This document shows positions 1 to 7,702 of a stretch of DNA of 36,873 bases, one piece after another. The notes beneath the pieces were generated by a model. It did no database searches. It worked only from the letters and a program-made list of their open reading frames with translations, and was not told where the DNA came from. A program made the position numbers and the translations under genes. The DNA is taken from positions 1-36,873 of the forward strand of contig CALWJA010000084.1 in NCBI GenBank assembly GCA_944380875.1, read 5' to 3'. The stretch comes from an uncultured Clostridia bacterium (GTDB taxonomy: Bacteria; Bacillota; Clostridia; Oscillospirales; Acutalibacteraceae). Every line of letters starts with the position of its first letter. The stretch's first letter is position 1.

Positions 1-1022
1 CCCACTACCATGATGCAGAGCGCTATAACGCCACCTATTAAGAGAGCGGATGTAAGCCGCTTTTTATTTCGGGCGCCATAGTTATATCCCATAATAGGCA
101 TAACCCCATGGGTAAGACCAAATACGGGCATAAACACGAAGGACTGCACCTTGAAATATATTCCGAAGAAGGCTACAGCCGTGGTATTCACCGAAGAGTC
201 AAATCCCAGCAAAATGGCATTCATTCCCATGGTCATAACCGAGCTGATAGACTGCATGATAATGGAAGGGATTCCCACTGCGTAAATATCCCGGATCGTT
301 TTCCAACGAAGACGAAATCCCCGAAAAGATATTTTTACTTCATGTTTGCCAAAGAAAAGGACAAGCAAAGCCACAATCATGGAAAGAATCTGCCCGATAA
401 CTGTAGCTACCGCCGCACCTTTTACACCCATAGGGGGGATAATCCAGAATCCAAAAATAAACGCAGGATCCAGAATGATATTGGTCAGCGCTCCCGTTAA
501 CTGAAAAACCATGGGCATTATCATATTGCCCGTAGCCTGGAGGGTTTTTTCCACATTTATTTCCAAAAAGACGCCAAAGGAAAAAATGCAGACAACACTC
601 ATATAATCTGTTCCCATATCCACAATAGCTGCATCCGAAGTAAAGGAACTAAAAAATGTCCGAGAGAAAAACAACCCTAAAACCAGAAAAATAACCCAGT
701 TCAGAACTCCCAGGATAAGCCCATGGGTTGCTGCGTTGTCAGCCTCTTTGCGGTTTCCTTCACCCAAACGGCGTGAAACAAGGGAATTCAAACCGATAGA
801 CGTTCCCACACCCAAAGCAATTAAAAGCGTTTGGATTGGGAAAGCCAACGAAACCGCAGTTAGCGCATCTTCGCTGACTAAGGATACAAAGTAACTATCC
901 ACAATATTATACAGTGCCTGCACCAACATGGAAAACATAGCCGGCACCGACATGCTGATAATCAGAGGCAGCATGGGAGCTGTCCCCATTTTGTTTTGGC
1001 GAATTCCTTCCGCCTGTTCCAT
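1..1022 (-). CDS. MATE family multidrug/drug:cation antiporter (3' end outside window)
   Basis: The first 340 residues of a multidrug and toxic compound extrusion (MATE) transporter, a 12-helix inner-membrane antiporter that exports drugs or metabolites using a Na+ or H+ gradient. The reading frame is open to the window edge, so the C-terminal part is missing. Residues 34-43 (VQALYNIVDS) are the typical MATE helix-1 signature, followed by alternating hydrophobic helices and the short MATE-like stretch SRRLGEGN near residue 83. The ATG at 1022 is preferred because AGAAGG lies 7 nt upstream; an ATG at 1028 has almost no space to that site. A 22-nt palindrome sits about 100 nt upstream and may be the operator. 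Family assignment is firm; the substrate is unknown. Confidence 0.93.
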   Translation of the reverse strand, partial: MEQAEGIRQNKMGTAPMLPLIISMSVPAMFSMLVQALYNIVDSYFVSLVSEDALTAVSLAFPIQTLLIALGVGTSIGLNSLVSRRLGEGNRKEADNAATHGLILGVLNWVIFLVLGLFFSRTFFSSFTSDAAIVDMGTDYMSVVCIFSFGVFLEINVEKTLQATGNMIMPMVFQLTGALTNIILDPAFIFGFWIIPPMGVKGAAVATVIGQILSMIVALLVLFFGKHEVKISFRGFRLRWKTIRDIYAVGIPSIIMQSISSVMTMGMNAILLGFDSSVNTTAVAFFGIYFKVQSFVFMPVFGLTHGVMPIMGYNYGARNKKRLTSALLIGGVIALCIMVV

Positions 1023-1123
1023 ATACATACCTTCTTTCTTTCATTCTTCCGCCTTATTTTCTGTTTCGCAAAACTCTATTCTGCTTGCTTTCCAGAAAAT
1101 CTTCTTATTCGCTCAGCTTCATC

Positions 1124-1145
1124 TTTAACTATGTACATTGTTAAA
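1124..1145. promoter_or_regulatory. 22-nt near-perfect palindrome, candidate operator of the MATE pump
   Basis: TTTAAC-T-ATGTACAT-T-GTTAAA is symmetric except for one T/T pair on each side of the central ATGTACAT. It lies in the MATE upstream region with no gene on it, the usual place for a MarR- or TetR-type operator. No regulator gene is adjacent in the window, so the link is inference. Confidence 0.4.
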
Positions 1146-1396
1146 ATGGAATAAAGCGCAGATATATTTAATATAATACAGTTTTAATTTATTTTGGCTT
1201 TATATTGAGAATTTTATTTTATTTTTCAGTAAACCGCTCACAATATTATTATGCAGTTTCCTTCCAATCTCTTTTGCCATGCTACATAGGAATGTATTTC
1301 TATTCTGTTATAAATTCTTACAGCACTCTTACAATTTGCGAATTCCCCTTGCCAGCCCCCATAGTTCCGTAGTAAGATGAAGACGGCCTATTTTCA
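1146..1396. other. Intergenic region between divergent MATE and TVP38 genes
   Basis: The full gap between the two divergent starts is about 390 nt (1023-1411). Apart from the palindrome at 1124-1145 it is AT-rich (several A/T runs at 1160-1230). I see no clear consensus promoter, no conserved small ORF and no RNA gene. Confidence 0.5.
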
Positions 1397-1411
1397 AGGA
1401 GTGGATTGTAT

Positions 1412-2308
1412 ATGACAGCCGATAAAAAAAATCAGACAAGTAAAACAGAGCAACCATCCCCTGCCGGGCAAGAAACCCGTTCTGAAATTGCCGCTGAATC
1501 TTCTAAAACAGCTCATAAAAGTGAACTACCCATTAAAAACGTGGATTCCCCATCGGATGAAGAAAAAGAAAGGGAAGACAAACGGTATCGGCGCAGACGG
1601 AAAATTGTCAGCGCAGCTTCTTTTGTAATTTTGATTGTCTTCTTTGTGGTAGTAACCATCACAATCGGCAAGCCCTTAATTCAAAAGTTGCAAGATCCGG
1701 AATCCTTTCGTTCCTGGGTGGACGGGCACCATCTTTGGGGACGGTTAGCCTTCATCGGCATGACTATTCTGCAGGTAGTGGTAGCTATTATCCCAGGAGA
1801 ACCTATGGAAATTGGAGCAGGATACGCTTTCGGAGCGTGGGAAGGCATGTTCTTATGCCTAATAGGAGTCGCGTTGGGATCGTCCATTATATACGCATTC
1901 ACCCGTCTTCTGGGAGTACGTATGGTAGAAGCCTTTATATCCAGGGAAAAACTGAATTCTCTTAGCTTTATAAAAAACCATCGAAAGTTGGATCTTATCA
2001 TCTTTATTGCTTTTTTAATTCCCGGAACCCCAAAGGATGTTCTTACCTACTTTATCGGATTAACCCCTATGAAACTTCGTGTATTCCTGGGGCTATCCCT
2101 GATTGCCCGTATTCCTTCGGTTATCAGTTCTACTCTGGGCGGAGATGCTCTTGGCTCACAAAATTATACTTTGGCGATTATTGTGTTTGCAGTAACAGCC
2201 GTGCTCAGTCTCGCTGCTATTCTTCTTTATAAACGATATCCGGGCATAAAAGTAAGCGAAGATGCCGGGGAATCCAAATCTAATGAAAATGAAAATCCTA
2301 ACACCTAA
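1412..2308 (+). CDS. TVP38/TMEM64 (VTT/DedA-like) family membrane protein
   Basis: A 298-residue integral membrane protein of the TVP38/TMEM64 (VTT, SNARE-associated) superfamily, related to DedA proteins implicated in lipid scrambling and envelope homeostasis. The first ~65 residues are a highly charged cytoplasmic tail (Lys/Glu/Ser-rich, ending RRRRK), longer than usual for the family. A first helix follows, then the VTT core with the signature GYAFGAWEG and GVALGSSIIYAFTRLLG, then PGTPKDVLTYFIGLTP, which matches the second conserved re-entrant Gly/Pro segment. AAGGAG at 1396-1401 is 10 nt before this ATG; an in-frame TTG at 1406 is only 4 nt away. It is monocistronic, ending at a bidirectional terminator. 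The exact lipid role is unknown. Confidence 0.85.
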   Translation: MTADKKNQTSKTEQPSPAGQETRSEIAAESSKTAHKSELPIKNVDSPSDEEKEREDKRYRRRRKIVSAASFVILIVFFVVVTITIGKPLIQKLQDPESFRSWVDGHHLWGRLAFIGMTILQVVVAIIPGEPMEIGAGYAFGAWEGMFLCLIGVALGSSIIYAFTRLLGVRMVEAFISREKLNSLSFIKNHRKLDLIIFIAFLIPGTPKDVLTYFIGLTPMKLRVFLGLSLIARIPSVISSTLGGDALGSQNYTLAIIVFAVTAVLSLAAILLYKRYPGIKVSEDAGESKSNENENPNT

Positions 2309-2347
2309 TCTGCGCTTATATTTCATTCTGGATTTTTTGAATAAAAA

Positions 2348-2382
2348 GCAGCTCCCATACTACTATGGGAGCTGCCTTTTTT
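2348..2382. terminator. Bidirectional rho-independent terminator
   Basis: A perfect 12-bp stem (GCAGCTCCCATA, 4-nt loop, and its complement) is followed by TTTTTT on the plus strand and by a T run on the minus strand. It serves both the TVP38 gene and the convergent YitT gene. Confidence 0.92.
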
Positions 2383-2412
2383 ATCTGTTTTTATTTATAA
2401 ACATTTACGGGT

Positions 2413-3297
2413 TTATTTTTGAATATGCTCAGAATCCTTAAATCCATCGCCTAGAACCTCTGTAGCTGTACTTACAATCATAAACGCGCCGGGATCCGTT
2501 TCATATACGATTCTTTGGAGCCTATGATATTCATTCTGCCGCACAGCGCACAAAAGAGTCTGTTTTCTTTCCCCTGAATATGCACCGATGCTTTCTATTT
2601 TTGTTACCCCTCGATCCATCTCCTTGAGAATTCTTCCGGCTACTTCGTTGCCTTTTCCTGTTACAATCGTGACCATTTTCCCCATATCCGCTCCATACAG
2701 AACAACATCAATAAATTTGGTCTGGACAAACATAGCCACCAATGCATAAAGAGCCGATTCAATTGTTTGATACGCAAAAGCCCCAAAAATAATAATGATT
2801 ACATCCGAAAGAAAAACAAGACTGCTGATTTTTATATGGGGAAACTTTTTCTGGATAACCATACTGCTGATATCCAGTCCTCCCGTGGAGCTTTCCCCCA
2901 AAAAAGTAATGCCAAGCCCTATTCCGATTAGAACGCCGCCAAAAAGCGCCGCTAAAAGATGATCGCCTTCATATTGAGGAAAGTGAAATGGAACAAAGGT
3001 GTAATCGTAGAATACGGCAAAACTGGCAACAGATATGAGGGTCTTAAGAATAAACGGATGCCCCAGATAGAACCATCCCAAAACGATCAGCGGTAAATTG
3101 ATTGCAGCCGTAACCATACCTATGGGAGCGCCAATCAAATGATTTAAAATAGTTACAAAACCGGAAACACCGCCCGGCGCTATCTGATTCGGCGCTGTAA
3201 ATACATATACTCCCAATGCATACAGCAAGGTTCCCACCAAAGTATACAGCACATCCCGAATTGTAATTTTATCCCTGCGCCCTTTTTGCAGCTGCAT
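2413..3297 (-). CDS. YitT family membrane protein (DUF161/DUF2179)
   Basis: A 294-residue protein of the YitT family: an N-terminal multi-helix membrane domain (YitT_membrane, residues ~15-205) and a C-terminal soluble DUF2179 domain (~215-290, containing VTIVTGKGNEVAGRILKEMDRG and a GAYSGERKQTLLCAVR-type strand). The motif APNQIAPGGVSGFVTILN near residue 40 is typical of YitT proteins. The ATG at 3297 has GGAGGG 7 nt upstream; a TTG 24 nt further upstream would overlap this ribosome-binding site. It has its own promoter and a terminator shared with the convergent gene. The function of the family is not established; a transport role is usually supposed. Confidence 0.9.
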   Translation of the reverse strand: MQLQKGRRDKITIRDVLYTLVGTLLYALGVYVFTAPNQIAPGGVSGFVTILNHLIGAPIGMVTAAINLPLIVLGWFYLGHPFILKTLISVASFAVFYDYTFVPFHFPQYEGDHLLAALFGGVLIGIGLGITFLGESSTGGLDISSMVIQKKFPHIKISSLVFLSDVIIIIFGAFAYQTIESALYALVAMFVQTKFIDVVLYGADMGKMVTIVTGKGNEVAGRILKEMDRGVTKIESIGAYSGERKQTLLCAVRQNEYHRLQRIVYETDPGAFMIVSTATEVLGDGFKDSEHIQK

Positions 3298-3341
3298 AAA
3301 TCTTCCCTCCTTCAACAACACTCCATGAGAAACACATATAT

Positions 3342-3370
3342 AGTATATCCCGAAAACACCAAAATAACAA
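3342..3370 (-). promoter_or_regulatory. SigA-type promoter of the YitT gene
   Basis: TTGTTA (3370-3365), a 17-nt spacer and TATACT (3347-3342) on the minus strand, about 45 nt before the start codon. Confidence 0.7.
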
Positions 3371-3423
3371 TTTCTTCCATTTGTGTTTAGACGAATATGG
3401 TTCCTTTTCTTATACTATCTCAC

Positions 3424-3465
3424 AAAAAAACATCCGGTTCCCCCTTAGTGATAGGGGAACCGGAT
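3424..3465 (-). terminator. Terminator of the SGNH-sigma-antisigma operon
   Basis: On the minus strand a 12-bp GC-rich stem (ATCCGGTTCCCC and its complement, ~10-nt loop) is followed by a run of seven T, 13 nt after the anti-sigma stop codon. Confidence 0.9.
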
Positions 3466-3477
3466 CCCTAGATGTTA

Positions 3478-4353
3478 TCAGGCATTGCTTAAAGGAATTT
3501 CAAATTCTTGTTCCCCTATATATCCATACCCAATTTCATATTTTTCAAACACTATTACTGGTTTTCCCGCATCATTGATATAGAAATCCGGATGTTCCGG
3601 CAGCTCCGTAAGCGCATATTCGCCGGAATCCAGACGGAAATACAAGGATTCTCCTTCCTCTTTCTCTCGTTCTTTCATCTGAGAAATTATGGAATCATAA
3701 GCCTGTTCCCTCCAGGAGCTTCCCAAAAGATCCTTAAGGGTTATTTCCTTTCCCGTTTCCAGATCGTAGTTATAATATGTGTATTCTCTGTAGTAATTGG
3801 CGCGCACTCGGCTGATCCAGATTACAAAGCTTAATCTTCCCTCTTCGTTGGATTTTACCTCGTAATCCAACGCTACTTCCATGGGAACATATTCAGCCGG
3901 ATCGCCGCCTGTTTTCAAGTATGCATCCCAATTTGAACGAGCCTCTTCTTTTGCCTCATTGAGGACCTTTTCCATACCTTCTCGTATCTGTTCGTTGATT
4001 TTCTTTTCCAGTTCTGTATTTCCCGTATCCTTTACTTCCGGAATTCGAACCTGAATATAGGCAGATTCATCCTCTTCCTTATACTCAACAAAAGTGCATA
4101 CCTTTGCTAAGGAACCGAGAATCGGAACAGACGAAACGGTATCCGCAAATACAGCGTTTGTATTTACCAGCACAACAAAAGACATGCATACCAACATAAA
4201 GCAGCACATACAAGACTGTGCAATTTTCTTTTGTATTTGTCTTCTTCTTCTCTTTACCCTGCCCTGAAGAAAAGCCGCATCCAGCTTTTTCTCCAATTCC
4301 TCAGGCGCTGTTATAGTGTCGTAAGCCTTCCTGGCGTCTTCCATATTTTTCAA
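3478..4353 (-). CDS. rsiV: RsiV-like anti-sigma factor (DUF3298)
   Basis: A 291-residue single-pass membrane protein resembling RsiV, the anti-sigma factor that holds SigV and, in B. subtilis and C. difficile, senses lysozyme by direct binding and is then cleaved. Residues 1-43 are cytoplasmic and basic (KRRRRQIQKK); one helix spans ~45-68. The extracellular part starts with SSVPILGSLAKV and ...FVEYKEEDESAYIQVRIPEV, typical of RsiV proteins, and contains a DUF3298-type C-terminal domain (YNYDLETGKEITLKDLLG; Y/F-rich end EKYEIGYGYIGEQEFEIPL). It overlaps the sigma gene by 4 nt (ATGA), so translation is coupled. Length matches RsiV (~285 residues). Lysozyme as the signal is inferred from the family. 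Confidence 0.82.
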   Translation of the reverse strand: MKNMEDARKAYDTITAPEELEKKLDAAFLQGRVKRRRRQIQKKIAQSCMCCFMLVCMSFVVLVNTNAVFADTVSSVPILGSLAKVCTFVEYKEEDESAYIQVRIPEVKDTGNTELEKKINEQIREGMEKVLNEAKEEARSNWDAYLKTGGDPAEYVPMEVALDYEVKSNEEGRLSFVIWISRVRANYYREYTYYNYDLETGKEITLKDLLGSSWREQAYDSIISQMKEREKEEGESLYFRLDSGEYALTELPEHPDFYINDAGKPVIVFEKYEIGYGYIGEQEFEIPLSNA

Positions 4354-4868
4354 GCCGAAATCTCCTCCTCAAGCACAGACTTTAATTCTCGTAAAGCTCT
4401 GTAAAGCCTGGTTTTTACTGTACTCAGTCTCGTATTCGTTACAGAAGCTATTTCCTCCAACTTCATTCCTTCAAAAAAGCGGAGGAGAACTACCGTTTTT
4501 AATTTAGCATCCAAACGAAGGATTGCTTTGTATAAATCCAAATTCTCATCGAATTTTTCTGTATGTTCTCCGTTTTGTATACCCTCAAAAAACTCACCAG
4601 GAACAACGTATAACCTTTTGGATTTACGAAGCCAGGTAAGACATTCATTCACCAAAATACGATAAAACCACGCCTTCATATTCTGTGTATCCCGAAGAGA
4701 GGACAGATGCACAAACGCTTTTATGGCAGCTTCCTGTATCACATCCATCGCTTCGTCGGCATTTTTAACATAGCTAAATGCCAATCGATAAAAGTCATCC
4801 TGATGTTCCCGGATAAAGGCTTCCAGTTCCCTCTCAGCGCAAGAGGTTCTTTTCTCATTAATCACCAT
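4350..4868 (-). CDS. sigV: ECF RNA polymerase sigma factor, SigV-like
   Basis: A 172-residue extracytoplasmic-function sigma factor. Region 2 spans ~20-85 (FYRLAFSYVKNADEAMDVIQ for core binding; MKAWFYRILVNECLTWLRK for -10 recognition). Region 4 spans ~115-168 (LLRFFEGMKLEEIA, then TRLSTVKTRLYRALREL as the -35 recognition helix-turn-helix). It overlaps the upstream SGNH gene by 11 nt and the downstream anti-sigma by 4 nt, so the three genes are one translationally coupled unit. The GGAGA just before the ATG is too close to be ideal; coupling probably drives initiation. SigV identity rests on the RsiV-like partner and the cell-wall-type hydrolase in the operon. Confidence 0.85.
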   Translation of the reverse strand: MVINEKRTSCAERELEAFIREHQDDFYRLAFSYVKNADEAMDVIQEAAIKAFVHLSSLRDTQNMKAWFYRILVNECLTWLRKSKRLYVVPGEFFEGIQNGEHTEKFDENLDLYKAILRLDAKLKTVVLLRFFEGMKLEEIASVTNTRLSTVKTRLYRALRELKSVLEEEISA

Positions 4869-5763
4869 TCTCCATTAAACACCGTACCCATTTATCATAG
4901 TATTCCCGCTCCAAATGCACTCCATCAGGAGAAGAATCCTTGGGAAGATTTCCGTCTTTATCTCCCAGCATGGAATAAAGGTCCACATATTTCACACCTT
5001 TTTCCTGTGCCATAGCTTTTATTTTTTCATTGAATGTACGAATATTGGGATTATTATAAATATCACTTTGCTTGGATTTGTTTGCCGTTACAGGAAAAAT
5101 ATTTTCCACATAGATTTCCGCATTCGGCTGCAATTCTTTTACTTTGTCAACAAAATTCCCATAGGAAGCCACAAAAGAATCCACCGGCCACCCTAACTCG
5201 TTAATTCCAAACATAATATATATTTTATCAAAAGATTGCTTTTGCAAAGCATCCACTACAGACATCTTTTTCCCATCTATAGTTACAGCAGGCTGGGTAA
5301 AAACTGTATTTACCGCTAAGCCCTCTGCACTGTAAAAAGCAGCCGAGGGAGCAGAGCCATAAAGACGGAGCCCCTCTGTCCGTGAATCTCCTATAAAACA
5401 GGCGTTGGAAAAATATGCATCGACTTCTCCGTTAGAAATTCCTTCATTGGAAGAATTTTGAGCAGAAGAAGTTTCCTGAGAGGACGGTGCAGAAGATACA
5501 GAAACGGCCGAACTTTCTTCCTGCTTGGAAGAAACCGGTTCCTCTTTAGAGGAAGAAGAAACCAAAGAAGACTCCGAGGATACAGTATGACTGCTCTCTC
5601 CAGAACTGACAGGAGCTTTTTCTTCTGTAAAAAACGGTTTTAAAGCAAATGTAACGGCCACTACACCTAAACATACAAGTATCAATACAATAGAAGTAAG
5701 AAAAATAACAGAGCTTCTTTTTCTGCGATATTTTTTCCTAGTATGCAACACTTTTCTATCCAT
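4858..5763 (-). CDS. Membrane-anchored SGNH/GDSL-type hydrolase
   Basis: A 301-residue protein with a basic N-terminus (KKYRRKRSS), one membrane helix (~18-42), a long Ser/Glu linker (~45-110) and an extracellular SGNH hydrolase domain (~115-300). Block I is ACFIGDSRTEGLRLYG (nucleophile Ser of GDS), block III is YIMFGINELGW (the conserved Gly and Asn), and block V is SPDGVHLEREYYDKW (catalytic Asp and His of DxxH). Such domains act as esterases or as O-acetyltransferase domains of the OatA type. It is the first gene of the operon with the ECF sigma and RsiV-like anti-sigma. In B. subtilis the sigV operon carries oatA, whose C-terminal half has the same fold, so a role in modifying cell-wall acetylation is plausible but unproved. 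The start is supported by AAGGGAG about 10 nt upstream. Confidence 0.85.
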   Translation of the reverse strand: MDRKVLHTRKKYRRKRSSVIFLTSIVLILVCLGVVAVTFALKPFFTEEKAPVSSGESSHTVSSESSLVSSSSKEEPVSSKQEESSAVSVSSAPSSQETSSAQNSSNEGISNGEVDAYFSNACFIGDSRTEGLRLYGSAPSAAFYSAEGLAVNTVFTQPAVTIDGKKMSVVDALQKQSFDKIYIMFGINELGWPVDSFVASYGNFVDKVKELQPNAEIYVENIFPVTANKSKQSDIYNNPNIRTFNEKIKAMAQEKGVKYVDLYSMLGDKDGNLPKDSSPDGVHLEREYYDKWVRCLMENGD

Positions 5764-5859
5764 ACGGTAACAACTCCCTTATAATACAGGTGTAATTTTA
5801 AGAATATCTTAGATTCTGCATATACAATTTTTCGCAATTCTATGCTTCTTTATATAGAG

Positions 5860-5888
5860 TAGACGCACTAAAAGGGCAAAAAGTTTTA
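5860..5888 (-). promoter_or_regulatory. ECF-type promoter of the SGNH-sigV-rsiV operon
   Basis: On the minus strand TAAAAC (5888-5883), a 17-nt spacer and CGTCTA (5865-5860). The Bacillus SigV/SigX/SigW class uses TGAAAC, 16-17 nt, CGTCTA, so this differs at one position. It lies between the upstream gene's stop and the SGNH start, giving a leader of roughly 90 nt, and suggests autoregulation by the operon's own sigma factor. Confidence 0.65.
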
Positions 5889-5912
5889 CAACTCCTAAAA
5901 TATATTAAATAT

Positions 5913-7082
5913 TTATTCTGATGCAGCCTCTTTTCCCAGCCGGCCTCCATGTTTGAAAACAGATAAGGTAATGAAAAAGCTCCATCCTTCAAGGAGATCG
6001 AAAAAAGAATCGGAAATTTTGCCGCAAAAAACCCTATCCATTGCCTCAGCCAGCTCTTTCTCTACATATTTGCCATATAAAATGCAGCCTTTTTCCAATA
6101 ATCCCCCGGGAGTAGCGTGGTGGCGGGTGTTTTCCTCCAGCTTATCCCGATTCTCCAGCTGAACCGAAAGAACATTCATTTCAAAGGAAAGATGGCTGAT
6201 CCTTTCAGCCGTTTCGGGTTCCACTGAAAGCCTGCGGGAATATGTGAAATCCAGGATCCCGCTGAACCAGGCTTTTTCCAGCTTTTGCAGGAACGATAAA
6301 AGCGGCTCGGGAACCGCCTTGGGCCGCGCAGGAACCAGCTCCTGAGGAGGCGCTTCCTGCCGGATCCTATGAAAATACCGGATGGCTTCCCCCATTTCTT
6401 CCGTTGAAACAGCCATCCTGTGCTTCGCAGCCCCATCCGCGAGAGTCATTGCCAAATTGCAGCAAAGATGGCTGGTAATTTTTCCCGCAAGAAAGGCCAT
6501 GGTTTCCGAATCCTTCAGATGGAACGATTCCCCAAAAGGCGCCAAAAAGCGCTGCAAGGCAGTCTCTTGCTCTTCATTCCAGAAAGCAGTTGTATAAAGA
6601 CTTGCTCCCAAAGGCGAAGGATCCAGATTTCCTATAGGTTCCGCCATACTGGGCATGATTTTTGCCGCGGGGATTTCTTTCCCCGCTTCCTGAGAAAACC
6701 AGCGAGGCTCTATATCGGGAACAAAGGAATAGATAACGCAGGGAGCTTCCCCATTATCCGTTCTCTTTTTCAGATACGGGACTATGTCTTCCAAAAAAAT
6801 GCCTCTGGCTTTTTCCGGCGGCGGCGAAAATACAAGGATATCCGGTTGACGCTGCCATAGAACCTGCGCTAAATTTCCTGCGGTTACAGGAAACGGAATA
6901 CGCGCCTGTTTCTCTTTAAGGCCTTTCTCTGTCCCTTTAACCGAGGCTACAGAGGAAGATATATGGGGGCATAGGGCCCGATATCCCGGAATAAGATATT
7001 CCCCTAAAAAGCCCATACCTGCCACAACAATCTGCAAGCTTTTCCTTTCCGACTCTTCAAATGCACTTTTCAAAACATCCAA
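5913..7082 (-). CDS. ProC-like NAD(P)-binding protein of unknown substrate
   Basis: A 389-residue protein resembling pyrroline-5-carboxylate reductases, though longer than the usual ~270 residues. Visible features are an N-terminal Rossmann nucleotide-binding turn (QIVVAGMGFLGEYLIPGY, ~17-34), a mid-domain AAKIMPSMAEPIG equivalent to the ProC VRVMPN segment (~140), and ATPGGLLEKG (~330), equivalent to the ProC SPGGT helix of the dimerisation domain. An insert of ~60 residues separates the last two. The start is uncertain: a TTG at 7082 is only 2 nt from AAAGGA, while a TTG at 7073 is better spaced. A role in proline metabolism should not be assumed because the catalytic motifs are divergent. 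Confidence 0.6.
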   Translation of the reverse strand: MDVLKSAFEESERKSLQIVVAGMGFLGEYLIPGYRALCPHISSSVASVKGTEKGLKEKQARIPFPVTAGNLAQVLWQRQPDILVFSPPPEKARGIFLEDIVPYLKKRTDNGEAPCVIYSFVPDIEPRWFSQEAGKEIPAAKIMPSMAEPIGNLDPSPLGASLYTTAFWNEEQETALQRFLAPFGESFHLKDSETMAFLAGKITSHLCCNLAMTLADGAAKHRMAVSTEEMGEAIRYFHRIRQEAPPQELVPARPKAVPEPLLSFLQKLEKAWFSGILDFTYSRRLSVEPETAERISHLSFEMNVLSVQLENRDKLEENTRHHATPGGLLEKGCILYGKYVEKELAEAMDRVFCGKISDSFFDLLEGWSFFITLSVFKHGGRLGKEAASE

Positions 7083-7191
7083 AATCCTTTCTTTCTACGA
7101 TATACTATTCTTTCTGCAGCCGTTGCCAATAGCTTCTCTTTAGATGGATTTCGATTTTGAGCGGACAGCAAAACAGAACTTTTCTTCGCAC

Positions 7192-7200
7192 ATTATAGCA
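7192..7200 (-). promoter_or_regulatory. Extended -10 promoter element upstream of the ProC-like gene
   Basis: TGC followed by TATAAT on the minus strand, about 110 nt before the gene. No good -35 is visible, as is usual for extended -10 promoters. The rest of 7083-7367 holds the sigK upstream region. A CATACAT at 7329-7335, about 35 nt before the sigK start, resembles a SigE -10 element but lacks a convincing -35. Confidence 0.45.
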
Positions 7201-7367
7201 TAAGAAACATTGATTTGGTATTGTTTTCCTATATTCCTTTACTTTTTATTTATACCCCTTCTTTATCTGCCGTAGCCAAATGCATACGCATAAAAATAAG
7301 AGGACTTGCAAAAACGAACTTTCCTTTGCATACATCTTAATGATTGATGTATAAGGGGATGATTCAT

Positions 7368-7701
7368 ATGCTGACTGCGTTAATGGCTTGTTTGCTTTCA
7401 GGGGTTTTATTCTGGATTCTCCGGGTTTCAGGAACCGGGTCTTTCCCGCGGCCCCTTTCAGCTGAAGAAGAAAAAGAATGCCTGCAAAAAATACGTGCCG
7501 GAGATCTTTCCGCGCGCACATATTTGGTATCCCATAATCTTCGTTTGGTTGCCCATATTGTAAAAAAATACTATGCCGCCAGCAACGATCAGGACGATTT
7601 GATATCCATTGGCACCATCGGACTCATTAAAGCCGCGAATACTTTCGACTATTCAAAAGGAATCCGCTTTTCCAGCTACGCGGCCAGATGTATAGAAAAT
7701 G
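7368..7701 (+). CDS. sigK: sigK, 5' part (pro-sigma-K residues 1-111), interrupted by skin-like element
   Basis: N-terminal half of RNA polymerase sigma-K, the last mother-cell sporulation sigma factor. The ATG at 7368 has AAGGGG 9 nt upstream. The first ~25 residues are a hydrophobic pro-sequence (MLTALMACLLSGVLFWIL), like that removed by SpoIVFB in B. subtilis and unlike C. difficile, whose sigK lacks one. Then come GSFPRPLS, the region-2 signature LRLVAHIVKKYYA, DDLISIGTIGLIKAANTFD and SSYAARCIEN. The last native codon is Asn-111 at 7698-7700. Beyond it the frame continues ~58 codons into element DNA to 7877, which is not sigma sequence. The matching next codons lie at 29864-30163; joining at the shared AAATG restores CIENEILM, the canonical sequence at the B. 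subtilis skin site. Confidence 0.93.
7697..7701 (+). other. attL core (AAATG) at the sigK-element left junction
   Basis: The left copy of the 5-bp sequence shared by both junctions. sigK sequence precedes it (TATAGA) and element sequence follows (TAATCC). The B. subtilis skin recombines at the same place in sigK, in the codons for Glu-Asn-Glu. Confidence 0.85.
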
Positions 7702-7702
7702 T

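Noticed and set aside
108-500. Open frame of 130 codons on the plus strand
   Set aside because: It is antisense to the MATE gene, has no ribosome-binding site and shows random-looking composition.
928-1128. Open frame of 66 codons spanning the MATE start
   Set aside because: It mostly overlaps the MATE 5' end on the other strand, and the remainder has no coding character.
5913-7082. Calling this gene proC
   Set aside because: It is over 100 residues longer than ProC and the conserved motifs are divergent, so only a family resemblance is supported.
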